This document shows, piece after piece, positions 32,520 to 40,984 of a stretch of DNA of 62,556 nt. Origin of the DNA: a virus; the IMG/VR virus record IMGVR_UViG_3300037189_033826, positions 1 to 62,556 of that record, one strand, 5' to 3'. The notes below the pieces were generated by a model. It worked only from the letters and a program-made list of their open reading frames with translations, did no database searches and was not told the origin of the DNA. Position 1 is the stretch's first letter; every line of letters begins with the position of its first letter. The translations under genes and the position numbers were made by a program.

Positions 32520-32786
32520 ATGAAAACTCCATTACATATGGATGAGTTTGGTAATCAGGTGTATAAGGTTGACGGTCGTCTTCACAGAGAAGATGGTCCT
32601 GCGCACACATTAAACTCTGGAGATAAATTTTGGTACCAAAATGGTAAACGCCACCGAGAAGACGGTCCAGCTATAGAATTTATTAGTGGAACCAAATATT
32701 GGTATTTTCATGGAAAATATATAGACTGTAATTCGCAAGAAGAATTCTTAGCGTTAATAAATCCTAACTTAACGATGTTTTGGTAA
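32520..32786 (+). CDS. MORN-like repeat protein with LTMFW tail (copy 15)
   Basis: Two repeats (HREDGPAHTL, HREDGPAIEF) and the tail SQEEFLALINPNLTMFW. The first repeat, with HTL after DGPA, matches copy 14 (HIL), so these two are close duplicates. It starts 6 nt after copy 14. Confidence 0.83.
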   Translation: MKTPLHMDEFGNQVYKVDGRLHREDGPAHTLNSGDKFWYQNGKRHREDGPAIEFISGTKYWYFHGKYIDCNSQEEFLALINPNLTMFW

Positions 32787-32791
32787 ATAAT

Positions 32792-33070
32792 ATGAAAATT
32801 TATACATTAGAATTAGACAATGGCGAGATCGCTTTAACTAAAAACAAAACTTTTGATTACCAATTCGACGGTCCAGCTTGGTATCGTCATAATGGTGACG
32901 TTTTTGAATTCAATATTAAAATTAATAGGCATGAAGATCATGCCGGGCTTTACTTTTCTTTCGGCATATTCAAATTATTTATGATACATATTAGCCTTCA
33001 TGATAATCGCCATTGGAATTATGACGAAAACCGTTGGATGTATCATGGCGAAATCATTAAAGAAGATTAA
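32792..33070 (+). CDS. Diverged MORN-like relative, 92 aa
   Basis: Starts at ATG 32792 (MKIYTLELDNGEIALTK) and contains one degenerate repeat (YQFDGPAWYRHNGD) plus a later YDENRWMYHGEIIKED that echoes the W-Y/F-H-G-K segment of the family. The usual SQEEF tail is absent. It is probably a decayed or repurposed family member; the next gene starts on the base after its stop. Confidence 0.65.
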   Translation: MKIYTLELDNGEIALTKNKTFDYQFDGPAWYRHNGDVFEFNIKINRHEDHAGLYFSFGIFKLFMIHISLHDNRHWNYDENRWMYHGEIIKED

Positions 33071-33403
33071 ATGAAAAATGGCTTTATTGTTGATCATTTT
33101 GGAACAAAAACTCATTACGCCAATAACATAGTTCATAGAGAAGACGGTCCAGCCATTGAATATGCTGATGGAACTAAAATATATGTTTTCAATGGAAAAT
33201 ACCATAGAGAAGATGGACCGGCAGTTGAGTGGCTTAGCGGTACCAAATTTTGGTACAAAAATGGAAAACTCCACCGAAATGATGGTCCTGCCGTAGAATT
33301 GGTCAAAGGCAAAGGAGATCAGTGGTATTATAATGGAGATTATATCTATTGCACTTCTCAGCAGGAATTTGAGCAAAAATTACTAGAGTTAATTTTTACA
33401 TGA
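33071..33403 (+). CDS. MORN-like repeat protein with LIFT tail (copy 16)
   Basis: Three repeats (HREDGPAIEY, HREDGPAVEW, HRNDGPAVEL) and the tail SQQEFEQKLLELIFT. The start codon is the ATG at 33071, immediately after the previous TAA. ATGA overlap with copy 17. First of three directly coupled copies. Confidence 0.83.
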   Translation: MKNGFIVDHFGTKTHYANNIVHREDGPAIEYADGTKIYVFNGKYHREDGPAVEWLSGTKFWYKNGKLHRNDGPAVELVKGKGDQWYYNGDYIYCTSQQEFEQKLLELIFT

Positions 33404-33660
33404 AAAATGGTCTAGAAATAGATTTGTGGGGAACTAAAAGATATTTTCTAAATGATCTTCTACATCGAGAAGATGGTCCGGCAATTGAATGGTCTTATGG
33501 AAATAAAGAGTGGTATCAATATGGAAAGCTTCACAGAGTAGATGGACCAGCTTGCGAATATTTTAATGAATATAAATATTGGTATTTTCATGGCAAGCCC
33601 ATGAGATGTTCATCTCAAAAAGAATTTGAAGAGAAAATAACAGAATTAATTTTTACATGA
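33400..33660 (+). CDS. MORN-like repeat protein with LIFT tail (copy 17)
   Basis: Two repeats (HREDGPAIEW, HRVDGPACEY) in the 86-aa minimal form and the tail SQKEFEEKITELIFT. Very similar to copies 9 and 18 in length and ends. ATGA overlaps on both sides. Confidence 0.84.
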   Translation: MKNGLEIDLWGTKRYFLNDLLHREDGPAIEWSYGNKEWYQYGKLHRVDGPACEYFNEYKYWYFHGKPMRCSSQKEFEEKITELIFT

Positions 33661-33917
33661 AAAATGGAATAGAAATAGATGCTTATGGGAATAAATTTTA
33701 TTATTTAAATGATCTTCTTCATAGAGAAGATGGTCCCGCTTTTGAAGATACTGGCGTAACCAAAACTTGGTGGCAACATGATAAACGTCATAGATCAGAT
33801 GGTCCTGCTATCGAATGGGCTCATGGATATAAAGAATGGTGGTTTCATGGTAAACAAATAAAATGCAATTCTCAAAATGAATTTGAAGCTGAAATAACAA
33901 AATTAATTTTCTCATGA
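33657..33917 (+). CDS. MORN-like repeat protein with LIFS tail (copy 18)
   Basis: Two repeats (HREDGPAFED, HRSDGPAIEW), 86 aa, and the tail SQNEFEAEITKLIFS. The TCATGA end supplies the start of the following hypothetical gene. Confidence 0.84.
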   Translation: MKNGIEIDAYGNKFYYLNDLLHREDGPAFEDTGVTKTWWQHDKRHRSDGPAIEWAHGYKEWWFHGKQIKCNSQNEFEAEITKLIFS

Positions 33918-34201
33918 TTAAACTTAAAAAATCAAATAACTTTCATTATTATAAACGCCATTTCAATTATGAAATTATTTATGATGAATTTTCAGGTCGG
34001 AAAAATCGCTATAATGTCATTATAACAAATACTTTAAATCCAATCTTCATCGGAAGAGAGATTACCCTTAAACATTCCAGAGACCTAATTTCTAAATATG
34101 AAAAGCTCGCCCTAAAATTAGATAATTCAAACATTGATATTTTTAGAATTAAAACATATCATCAATTACAAAAGAAATTAAATATAAATGGATTTACTTG
34201 A
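33914..34201 (+). CDS. Hypothetical basic protein, 95 aa
   Basis: Lys- and aromatic-rich protein (KKSNNFHYYKRHFNYEIIYDEF) with a C-terminal helical part ending NGFT. It is coupled to copy 18 by ATGA and is the last gene before a terminator-like hairpin. No domain recognised. Confidence 0.68.
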   Translation: MIKLKKSNNFHYYKRHFNYEIIYDEFSGRKNRYNVIITNTLNPIFIGREITLKHSRDLISKYEKLALKLDNSNIDIFRIKTYHQLQKKLNINGFT

Positions 34202-34212
34202 ATTGATTTGTA

Positions 34213-34242
34213 TGGGCATTTTATTGTCCATCGCCTTTTTTT
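34213..34242 (+). terminator. Putative intrinsic terminator before rIIA
   Basis: TGGGCA (34213-34218), loop TTTTAT, TGTCCA (34225-34230) with one G-T pair, then TCGCC and a run of seven T (34236-34242). The stem is short, but the T-run and the location between the MORN-like operon and rIIA fit termination. The remaining 85 nt before rIIA hold a TTGACG (34256) without a good -10 box. Confidence 0.45.
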
Positions 34243-34326
34243 ACAGCGCCAAGACTTGACGGGCGCGGCTCCAAGCCTTAGCTTCTTGTCTTGGGAATTC
34301 TCCCTCAACCCCTTGGATCATCTTAA

Positions 34327-36528
34327 ATGATTATTAAAAATCAAGCCCCGGTTATCGAGTCCTCTGGCGATATGAAAGAGATTTCATATGGAGTTGGAGA
34401 CCTTGGATTTATCTTTGATATCTTAAGGAACAAGCTTTATGCCGATCCTATTCTTGCCGTTTGTCGGGAATATACTTGTAATGCTCGGGACGCTCATCGA
34501 GAAGTAGGAACTCCAGACCTTCCAATTACTATCTCTCTCCCTAATTACCTCGATTCTAATTATCGAATCAAAGACCAAGGTCCTGGTATTTCACCAGACC
34601 GAATCGAAAACATCTTCGTTAAATATGCTTCTTCAACCAAGCGAGAAGATAATACCCAAACTGGAGCCTGGGGCATTGGCTCTAAATGTGCCTTCAGCAT
34701 TTGCCAATCTTTTACAATTGAAACTATTGTCAATAACGTAAAGTACAATTACGTTTGCTATATTGATGAGACGAAGGTTGGAAAACTTTCCTTGATGGGA
34801 AAGGAAATGACGGATCTTCCTAATGGAACCGAAATTATCATTCCAGTTCAAGAGAAAGATATTCGAGCTTTTAAAGAAGGAACGGAGTTTGTTACTCGTC
34901 ACTGGAGCGTTAAGCCCATTATTAATGGAGATGGCGTTTCGTTTGTAGAGCCTAAAGTAGTTCTTTCCGGAACAGATTGGTCAATCATAAAAGATGACCG
35001 TTATCAAGGAAGTCTTTACTACAATGGAATTAAAGCGATTGTTGATGGGATTGAATATCCTATTCAATATGAAGCCCTAAAGAATTTCTATGATATCAAG
35101 TTCATTGATAGGATTAGTGGGTCTATCTTTTTATATTTTGGAATTGGAGAGCTTTCCCTTGCCGCCAATCGAGAAACAATTCAAATTGATGAAGATACCA
35201 AAAACGCCATCTCTAAAAAAATAGATGTTATTGCCGCTGAATTGAATAAAAAAATTCAAGACAAAGTAGAGACGGCACCAAATTATTGGCAAGCTCATAT
35301 TGTTCTTAACAATGAAATTGCAAAAATCTTTCAATACTCTGATAGATTGCAAAATCTAAATTGGAAATCTTTGCCCGTAACTCCAAATAAGTTGGATTTA
35401 CACCTAGATCCTCTTAATCCAGCTTATGGACACTATACTTCTGCCACAGAATTAACAGTTTATAGGCTTTATCTTAATGATAAAAATGTTTATAATCGAA
35501 AACTAAAGAAACATGTATCTGTCAATAAAGTTCAATATCTAAATAATTACAATTCATTACATTTCGATCCAAACCTAATTAAGCTAATAATTAACGATCT
35601 TCCTGTTGAAACATACAATCAAGATTTTTTTGATTTATTTGAAAGTTTTCTAACAGGAAAAGAGTCAATTCAATTAATTTGTCTAAAAGATCAATCTAAT
35701 AATCAAAAAATAATTGATAATTATCATCTGAATGAGATGAGCGTAATTAAATTATCTGAAGTTATAAACCTCGATGTTTTAAACAAAAAAGAAGCTAAAT
35801 CGCTATCTAAGCCAAAGCTTTTAATTTATAAGCTAAATTCTTCTTTTGATTTGGTTAGCATTGATTCTTTAAAAGACGATGCGAATAAAAAAATAATTTG
35901 CAAATTGCTCCGGAACGCTTATGATAAAGGCTCTCCTTCTGTCTCCATTAAAAATGTAGAAGGGGACAAATTGCGATCTAATGCCTTAAAGTGTTTGTTG
36001 AAAAATAACATTTCAATTTATGGCGTTTATACTGATGACGCATTTGGAAGATTTCAAAAAGAATTTCCAGAAGCAGTATCACTAGATACTTATCTCGAAG
36101 ATACTTTTAAAGATCAATCAACCATTGATTTGTTTGTGCTGCAAAAATATTGCATGCACGTTTATTCATCTGTGTCATCGCGTAATCTTTATGCCAGTCA
36201 AAATATTAGACATTTGATAAATGATCAAGACTCTCTATCTCTTAAGTATTTAAATCTTAAAGATCAAATTTATAAACATCATGATTTGATTATGAATAAC
36301 GAAAGTTTGATTTCGTTGTACGAAGCAACGGTTAAAGAAATTTCTAAACAAAATTTAGACGATTTTATCGCTCTTCATCCAGAAATGGATATAAAGGCTA
36401 TAAATAAAAGCATGGATGAAAAGTATCCTTTGTTGAGATTAATTGACTCTTATTATGACGAAAAAACACAAAAACATTTAATATCATACATCAATCTAAT
36501 TGATAAAGAAAGTAAAAACAATGAATAA
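34327..36528 (+). CDS. rIIA: rIIA-like GHKL ATPase
   Basis: 733-aa protein related to T4 rIIA. The N-terminal GHKL-type ATPase is clear: REYTCNARDAH (N box), IKDQGPGIS (the DxGxG motif) and GAWGIGSKCAFS (the GxGxxS-like loop), followed by a second conserved half. rIIA and rIIB influence lysis timing and exclusion by lambda Rex in T4; the wider role is unresolved. The gene order rIIA-rIIB is retained. The ends overlap by 8 nt. The C-terminal 350 residues are diverged and AT-biased. Confidence 0.88.
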   Translation: MIIKNQAPVIESSGDMKEISYGVGDLGFIFDILRNKLYADPILAVCREYTCNARDAHREVGTPDLPITISLPNYLDSNYRIKDQGPGISPDRIENIFVKYASSTKREDNTQTGAWGIGSKCAFSICQSFTIETIVNNVKYNYVCYIDETKVGKLSLMGKEMTDLPNGTEIIIPVQEKDIRAFKEGTEFVTRHWSVKPIINGDGVSFVEPKVVLSGTDWSIIKDDRYQGSLYYNGIKAIVDGIEYPIQYEALKNFYDIKFIDRISGSIFLYFGIGELSLAANRETIQIDEDTKNAISKKIDVIAAELNKKIQDKVETAPNYWQAHIVLNNEIAKIFQYSDRLQNLNWKSLPVTPNKLDLHLDPLNPAYGHYTSATELTVYRLYLNDKNVYNRKLKKHVSVNKVQYLNNYNSLHFDPNLIKLIINDLPVETYNQDFFDLFESFLTGKESIQLICLKDQSNNQKIIDNYHLNEMSVIKLSEVINLDVLNKKEAKSLSKPKLLIYKLNSSFDLVSIDSLKDDANKKIICKLLRNAYDKGSPSVSIKNVEGDKLRSNALKCLLKNNISIYGVYTDDAFGRFQKEFPEAVSLDTYLEDTFKDQSTIDLFVLQKYCMHVYSSVSSRNLYASQNIRHLINDQDSLSLKYLNLKDQIYKHHDLIMNNESLISLYEATVKEISKQNLDDFIALHPEMDIKAINKSMDEKYPLLRLIDSYYDEKTQKHLISYINLIDKESKNNE

Positions 36529-37429
36529 GCCTAGTTGGTTGGTCACAAGCGAAAATATCGTCCTGAATTACGACGGACAAACCCATACCATCCGGAGAAC
36601 AGATGCTCACGCATCCAAGCTCCTGGATGCCATTAAAGCCCAGGATTGGGCGGCTATTCCTAACCTCATCTCTTCAGCTAAGAGAATTTCAGAGTTTTCG
36701 AATGGAAACATTGAAGTTAGGGATGGAAGCGTCTTTATTCAAAACGTCAAGGTTCCAGATGTTCTTGGGCGAAAAATTCAAGAATTTGTTCGGGAAGGTC
36801 TTCCTCATGAGCCTCTTGTTAAGTTTGCTCGAAACCTTCAGCTGAATCCAAGCCATCGAGCTTTGAATGAACTTTACTCCTTCTTGGAAAAGAATAATCA
36901 TCCATTGACTGAAAATGGTTGCTTTATTGCCTATAAGAAGGTTAGAGCAGATTTTAAAGATATCCATACTGGAACGTTTGATAATTCGGTTGGTCAAGTT
37001 TTGAAGATGCCTCGAAATGAAGTAAACGAGGATCCAACACAAACGTGTGCATCTGGATTACATTGTGCGTCGATGCATTATATGGATCATTTTGGTTCAA
37101 ATCAATCTGAAACTGATATTGTTATAGAGGTAGAAGTTAATCCCCGAGATGTTGTAGCTATACCCGTAGACTACGAAAATAGTAAGATGCGCGTGTGTGA
37201 GTACAGGGTTGTTGGTCTTGTTAACCAAGAGCTATCAACTCCTCTTCGTTATGTTAATGACAATCTTCCATCTTCTGACTCAGAAGATCAAGATGAAGAG
37301 GTGTTGGAAGAATGCGATGATGACTGCGAAGTAACGGTTGATTATCAAGATTACGAAAGCGACGAAGATGACCCGGATTGCCAAGATTCTGATTGTTGCA
37401 CTTGTTATCCAGAAGAAAAAGACGAATAA
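36521..37429 (+). CDS. rIIB: rIIB-like protein
   Basis: 302-aa homolog of T4 rIIB, starting at ATG 36521 inside the rIIA end. Typical parts include SEFSNGNIEVRDGSVFIQN, HPLTENGCFIAYKKVRADF and TCASGLHCASMHYM. The C-terminal 60 residues form an acidic Cys-rich tail (EECDDDCEVTVDYQDYES then DCQDSDCCTCYPEE) that could bind metal; this extension is not part of the classic rIIB core. The protein probably associates with rIIA. Confidence 0.87.
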   Translation: MNKPSWLVTSENIVLNYDGQTHTIRRTDAHASKLLDAIKAQDWAAIPNLISSAKRISEFSNGNIEVRDGSVFIQNVKVPDVLGRKIQEFVREGLPHEPLVKFARNLQLNPSHRALNELYSFLEKNNHPLTENGCFIAYKKVRADFKDIHTGTFDNSVGQVLKMPRNEVNEDPTQTCASGLHCASMHYMDHFGSNQSETDIVIEVEVNPRDVVAIPVDYENSKMRVCEYRVVGLVNQELSTPLRYVNDNLPSSDSEDQDEEVLEECDDDCEVTVDYQDYESDEDDPDCQDSDCCTCYPEEKDE

Positions 37430-37436
37430 ATAAATT

Positions 37437-37454
37437 TGCCAATTAATTTTGGCA
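37437..37454 (+). promoter_or_regulatory. Hairpin between rIIB and the suppressor tRNA
   Basis: TGCCAA, loop TTAATT, TTGGCA: a 6-bp stem ending 3 nt before the tRNA. With no T-run it is unlikely to terminate; it may guide 5' processing of the tRNA from the rIIB transcript. Confidence 0.4.
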
Positions 37455-37456
37455 GC

Positions 37457-37532
37457 GGGCAATTGGTTTTAACGGCTAAAACGCTTTACTCTAAATAAAG
37501 AGACGACTGTTCGATTCAGTCATTGCCCACCA
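37457..37532 (+). tRNA. Suppressor tRNA, anticodon CUA (reads UAG)
   Basis: Complete cloverleaf with encoded CCA. Acceptor GGGCAAT pairs with ATTGCCC; D-arm GTTT/AAAC with GG in its loop; anticodon stem CTTTA/TAAAG closing the loop CTCTAAA; T-arm GACTG-TTCGATT-CAGTC; discriminator A, then CCA (37530-37532). T33 is present and the anticodon 37491-37493 is CTA, complementary to the amber codon. All stems are perfectly paired, so it looks functional. The amino acid it carries cannot be fixed from the sequence. It lies between rIIB and a MORN-like gene. Confidence 0.9.
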
Positions 37533-37539
37533 AAATACA

Positions 37540-38070
37540 ATGGAAAATAAATATAAAGTTATCATAAGCAATGATTCTATAGCTTGGTATGAAGAAAACA
37601 CTAACATCCTTCATAGAGAAGAAGGACCAGCATTAGAATTATCCAATGGAACTAAAAAATGGTATAAACATGGACTCTGCCATAGAGATGATGGTCCAGC
37701 AGTTGAATATCCTAGCGGCTCCAAATTTTGGTATCAATATGGAGTGCTTCATAGAGTCGGCGCTCCAGCTATAATTTGGACCGAAACAAAGTTAGAAACG
37801 TCAGAATCATGGTATCAACATGGTAAACTTCATCGATTAGATGGTCCAGCAACAGTAGATCATCAGCGAAATAAGATGTGGTATAAAGATGGTAAGTTGC
37901 ATCGAGAAGATGGTCCAGCCATTGAATGGCATGATGGAGCAAAATCTTATTATTTAAACGATCTTAAATATTCTAAAAAAGACTATCAAGATATCATAAG
38001 CAAATCATTTGTCAATAAAGTAATTGAGATTGATGGTGTCAAATATAAATTAACAAAGAGATTTTCATAA
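37540..38070 (+). CDS. MORN-like repeat protein, five repeats (copy 19)
   Basis: The longest copy (176 aa), with five repeats (HREEGPALEL, HRDDGPAVEY, HRVGAPAIIW, HRLDGPATVD, HREDGPAIEW). It opens MENKYKVIISNDSIAWYEEN instead of MKNGLEID and ends with a separate domain VIEIDGVKYKLTKRFS shared with copy 20. It lacks the SQEEF...FW tail. It starts 8 nt after the suppressor tRNA. Confidence 0.82.
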   Translation: MENKYKVIISNDSIAWYEENTNILHREEGPALELSNGTKKWYKHGLCHRDDGPAVEYPSGSKFWYQYGVLHRVGAPAIIWTETKLETSESWYQHGKLHRLDGPATVDHQRNKMWYKDGKLHREDGPAIEWHDGAKSYYLNDLKYSKKDYQDIISKSFVNKVIEIDGVKYKLTKRFS

Positions 38071-38071
38071 A

Positions 38072-38500
38072 ATGCAGAAGACCGATAAAGAAGAAAAATA
38101 TAAAGTTGTTGTTAATGACTTTAACATTTCATGGTTTGATTATGACACTAATAAACTCCATAGAAATGGAGGTCCGGCTCTTGAACATATTGATAGATAT
38201 AAACATTGGTATCAACATGGTCGTCTTCATCGAGAAGATGGACCTGCCGTTGAATATGCTCACGGACCTAAAGAATGGTACCAAAATGGTCAGCGTCATA
38301 GATTAGATGGACCAGCTATTGAATATTACTCTGGGGACAAAGAATGGTATTATCATGGCAAATTAATAGATTGTAAGTCTCAAAAAGAATTCAATTTATA
38401 TATTGCCTCTCTTGCTTTTAAGGACGCTAAACCTAGCCTTGATGGTAAAATTTTTGAAATTGACGGAGCGAAATATACTCTAAATCTTGTTGCTAAATAA
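38072..38500 (+). CDS. MORN-like repeat protein with IDGAKYTL C-terminus (copy 20)
   Basis: 142 aa with three repeats (HRNGGPALEH, HREDGPAVEY, HRLDGPAIEY). An internal SQKEFNLYIASLAF corresponds to the family tail, but the protein continues into FEIDGAKYTLNLVAK, similar to the end of copy 19. It begins 1 nt after copy 19. It shows the tail segment can be buried by an extension, so the tag is not universal. Confidence 0.81.
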   Translation: MQKTDKEEKYKVVVNDFNISWFDYDTNKLHRNGGPALEHIDRYKHWYQHGRLHREDGPAVEYAHGPKEWYQNGQRHRLDGPAIEYYSGDKEWYYHGKLIDCKSQKEFNLYIASLAFKDAKPSLDGKIFEIDGAKYTLNLVAK

Positions 38501-38507
38501 TTTTATA

Positions 38508-39563
38508 TTAAATATCTTTCCATCTTTCTCTATTTATTATTCTTCCAATTTGGGTTAAAGATATTCCGTATTTTTCAGCAAGTTCTTTTTGAAGATAATT
38601 TCCTGATGCATATAAAGCGCGCATTTCAATTACTTGTGCCGCGACTAAATTAGGTTTGGTAATTGCAGTCCTATTTGGATTATCGGTCCACCCTTTATTA
38701 CGAACTATCCTATGTATTTGCGTTAAGCTAATATTGAACATTTCAGATAATTTTGATTGAGTATAATCTCCAGCAGCATATAGCGATCTGACCTCTTTAA
38801 TTTGTTTGTCTGTTAATTTTCGTCTATATGTCAGAAGAGTTTCTTTTACATGTAGTTTCATTTCTTTGCCAAAATTACCATTTGCCTCTCCGAATAATTG
38901 AACTCCATACATAGGATTGCCAGCTCCTGAATTCATTTTAGACATTATCTTTTTACGCTCTTCAGTGTATTTTACTCCTTGAGTTCCTTCGCCTCCATCT
39001 GTTATATTGTATAATTTCCAATTATTAATTCTAAACTCTGCAATCCATTGTTTTTCAGCCTCACAAGCTTTTGTCCAAGAATCAAATTCTCCTACGACTT
39101 TGAATATGAAATACTCATCTCCATATTTCTTAAGCGCGCGCTGAATTGGATATTTTTTCTTTTTCTCATTTAAAGCATCCGATTTATGCCTTTTCCATCT
39201 TTTCTGTGGATTTTGAGAAATGCCAACATAAATTTTATCCGTAATAACATTAAATATCAAATATAAAGAATATAACGTTCTTGATTTCTTTAAAAGATCT
39301 AGCTTATCTTTGCTAGATGACAATTCTAAATTGTAACCTAACTCCCTATTTCTTGAATTGAAGAAATCAATCCAGAAATTTTCCGCCTCAATAGCCTCAT
39401 TTTCATCAGAAAACTCTTCGAGAAGAGTCATTTTAAATCTATCAAATTCCATTCTTTCCATACAAGATTTAATCTCTCTTGAACGTATTTCTGGATTTGT
39501 AGTACGCTCGACAAAAGTTTTTAAATTAATTTGGTTTTGGAAAACATAAATATAGTAAGGCAT
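38508..39563 (-). CDS. GIY-YIG homing endonuclease
   Basis: 351-aa protein and the only minus-strand gene. The nuclease domain is YSLYLIFNVITDKIYVGIS followed by WKRH and a downstream Glu (EAEKQWI), the GIY-YIG catalytic elements. A second, degenerate copy lies at the N-terminus (YYIYVFQNQINLKTFVERTT). The middle has GNPMYGVQLFGEANGNFG, a NUMOD-like DNA-binding motif. The C-terminus has two helix-turn-helix segments with near-identical SLTQIxRI helices. It sits between complete genes, so it is free-standing and mobile in its own right. Divergent orientation to purA-like suggests independent insertion. Confidence 0.87.
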   Translation of the reverse strand: MPYYIYVFQNQINLKTFVERTTNPEIRSREIKSCMERMEFDRFKMTLLEEFSDENEAIEAENFWIDFFNSRNRELGYNLELSSSKDKLDLLKKSRTLYSLYLIFNVITDKIYVGISQNPQKRWKRHKSDALNEKKKKYPIQRALKKYGDEYFIFKVVGEFDSWTKACEAEKQWIAEFRINNWKLYNITDGGEGTQGVKYTEERKKIMSKMNSGAGNPMYGVQLFGEANGNFGKEMKLHVKETLLTYRRKLTDKQIKEVRSLYAAGDYTQSKLSEMFNISLTQIHRIVRNKGWTDNPNRTAITKPNLVAAQVIEMRALYASGNYLQKELAEKYGISLTQIGRIINRERWKDI

Positions 39564-39631
39564 GTTGTTTTAACTATAACATTTTTGCAACAAAAATTAA
39601 CAAAATAATAAATATTTTTTTATGGTGATAT

Positions 39632-40762
39632 ATGAATAGTGCGGTATTAGGTCAAATTTTTGGTGATGAGGCTAAAGGGGCAATAACTCATGCTTTATCT
39701 CCCAAATATAATTGGGTCATTCGTTCTCAAGGCGGAAATAATGCTGGTCATACCATTTATCGTGATGGCAAAAAATATCTGCATAACCTTCTTCCTTCTG
39801 TAGATTATCGTCACCCAACCATTAAGTCCTATCTTGGAGCCGGAATGGTTTTGGATGTAGAGTGTCTTCTCTCGGAGGTCAAGGAGGCTGAGAAATCGTT
39901 CCCAGGGGTCGCCAAATCGATTTTCGTTGACAAGGATGCTCACATCGTCTTGACGTCTCACAAAGAAGAGGATAAGCTTCTGAACGCCCACATTGGGACG
40001 ACAGGGCGAGGGATCGGCGGCGCCTACAAAGCTAAAGTTGGCAGGACCGGAGTAAGAGTTCGAGATTTGTTAAAAGATAATAATCAATGCCTTCAAGAGT
40101 TAAAGAATCTTGGGGTTAATTTTGTTTGTTCTCTGGAATTATTTCCAGAATTTGAAAAATCAAGATTATTATTTGAAGGAGCGCAAGGAGTTTTATTAGA
40201 TATTAATCATGGGATTTATCCTTATGTTACTTCTAGTGATTGCACTGTTTCTGGGATTGCAGCGGCAGGATTCTCTAAATTTATGCCATCTGAAGTCTTC
40301 GGGATTGGAAAAGTTTATTTGACCAAGGTTGGAGAGGGTCCGATGCCAACTGAGGTTTTTGGAGAAGAAGCTGAAAAGCTTAGGTCTCTTGGTCATGAAT
40401 ATGGTTCAAATACTGGAAGACCAAGAAGAATTGGGTATTTAGATTTGCCAGCGATGAGGTATGCGATTGCGAAGTCTGGAATCAACAAATTGGTTTTATC
40501 TAAGTTTGATATTTTAGATGGATTGGGCGAGATTAAGGTTTGCGTTCGGTATGAGGCTGGTGAGCCAATGTCTTCAAGTGACTTCTTTGATGCTGTTCCG
40601 GTTTATAAGAGCCTTCCTGGTTGGAAGGATTCTCATGATTTATCGCAAATAAAACATTTTGTTGATTTTATTTCAAATGAGACTGGATTAAAGGTTTCTT
40701 ATATTTCTTGCGGGATTAAAGAAGGAGACATTATGAATCCTTATACTGGCGAGAAAATCTGA
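39632..40762 (+). CDS. Adenylosuccinate synthetase family enzyme (PurA/PurZ-like)
   Basis: 376-aa GTPase-like synthetase with GQIFGDEAKGA (P-loop-like start), GGNNAGHTIY, GTTGRGIGGAY, FEGAQGVLLDINHGIYPYVT, VGEGPMPTE, TGRPRRIGYLD and KFDILDGLGEIKV. PurA joins Asp to IMP; phage PurZ joins Asp to dGMP on the way to 2-aminoadenine (base Z). The length, shorter than bacterial PurA (about 430 aa), is in the PurZ and archaeal range. The Asp of GDE is kept, while the following GKGK is AKGA. PurA or PurZ cannot be decided here; a MazG-like gene lies at 294, but no DatZ is visible in the window. Confidence 0.85.
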   Translation: MNSAVLGQIFGDEAKGAITHALSPKYNWVIRSQGGNNAGHTIYRDGKKYLHNLLPSVDYRHPTIKSYLGAGMVLDVECLLSEVKEAEKSFPGVAKSIFVDKDAHIVLTSHKEEDKLLNAHIGTTGRGIGGAYKAKVGRTGVRVRDLLKDNNQCLQELKNLGVNFVCSLELFPEFEKSRLLFEGAQGVLLDINHGIYPYVTSSDCTVSGIAAAGFSKFMPSEVFGIGKVYLTKVGEGPMPTEVFGEEAEKLRSLGHEYGSNTGRPRRIGYLDLPAMRYAIAKSGINKLVLSKFDILDGLGEIKVCVRYEAGEPMSSSDFFDAVPVYKSLPGWKDSHDLSQIKHFVDFISNETGLKVSYISCGIKEGDIMNPYTGEKI

Positions 40763-40791
40763 AATATAATAAGATTGGTTTATTTACGATA

Positions 40792-40962
40792 ATGCACACT
40801 CAAATTATGAAACAAGTTATGAATGAATGGAATTCATTGACCGAGGATGAGCAAATTATTCTGACTCCAGAATGGATTAAAACTAGATATTTAGAACTCA
40901 TTGAAGATAATGAGTCTCCAGATGAAGAGACAGACGGCAAAAATTTATCATGGATTCTCTAA
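40792..40962 (+). CDS. Hypothetical small protein, 56 aa
   Basis: Acidic small protein beginning MHTQIMKQVMNEWNSLTEDE and ending GKNLSWIL, in the gap after the PurA/PurZ-like gene. The frame ends 22 nt before the next start. Helical first half, no ribosome site of note. Function unknown. Confidence 0.55.
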   Translation: MHTQIMKQVMNEWNSLTEDEQIILTPEWIKTRYLELIEDNESPDEETDGKNLSWIL

Positions 40963-40984
40963 TTTAGATTTATTAAAAGCCAAT

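Noticed and set aside
32236-32610. Minus-strand frame with repeated aromatic and His residues
   Set aside because: It is the antisense of MORN-like repeats; the same shadow occurs opposite other copies (for example 42645-42872).
34256-34284. Promoter with TTGACG before rIIA
   Set aside because: No acceptable -10 box at 16-18 nt (TAGCTT or neighbours).
37437-37454. Intrinsic terminator after rIIB
   Set aside because: The stem has no T-run and a tRNA starts 3 nt later; annotated only as a hairpin.
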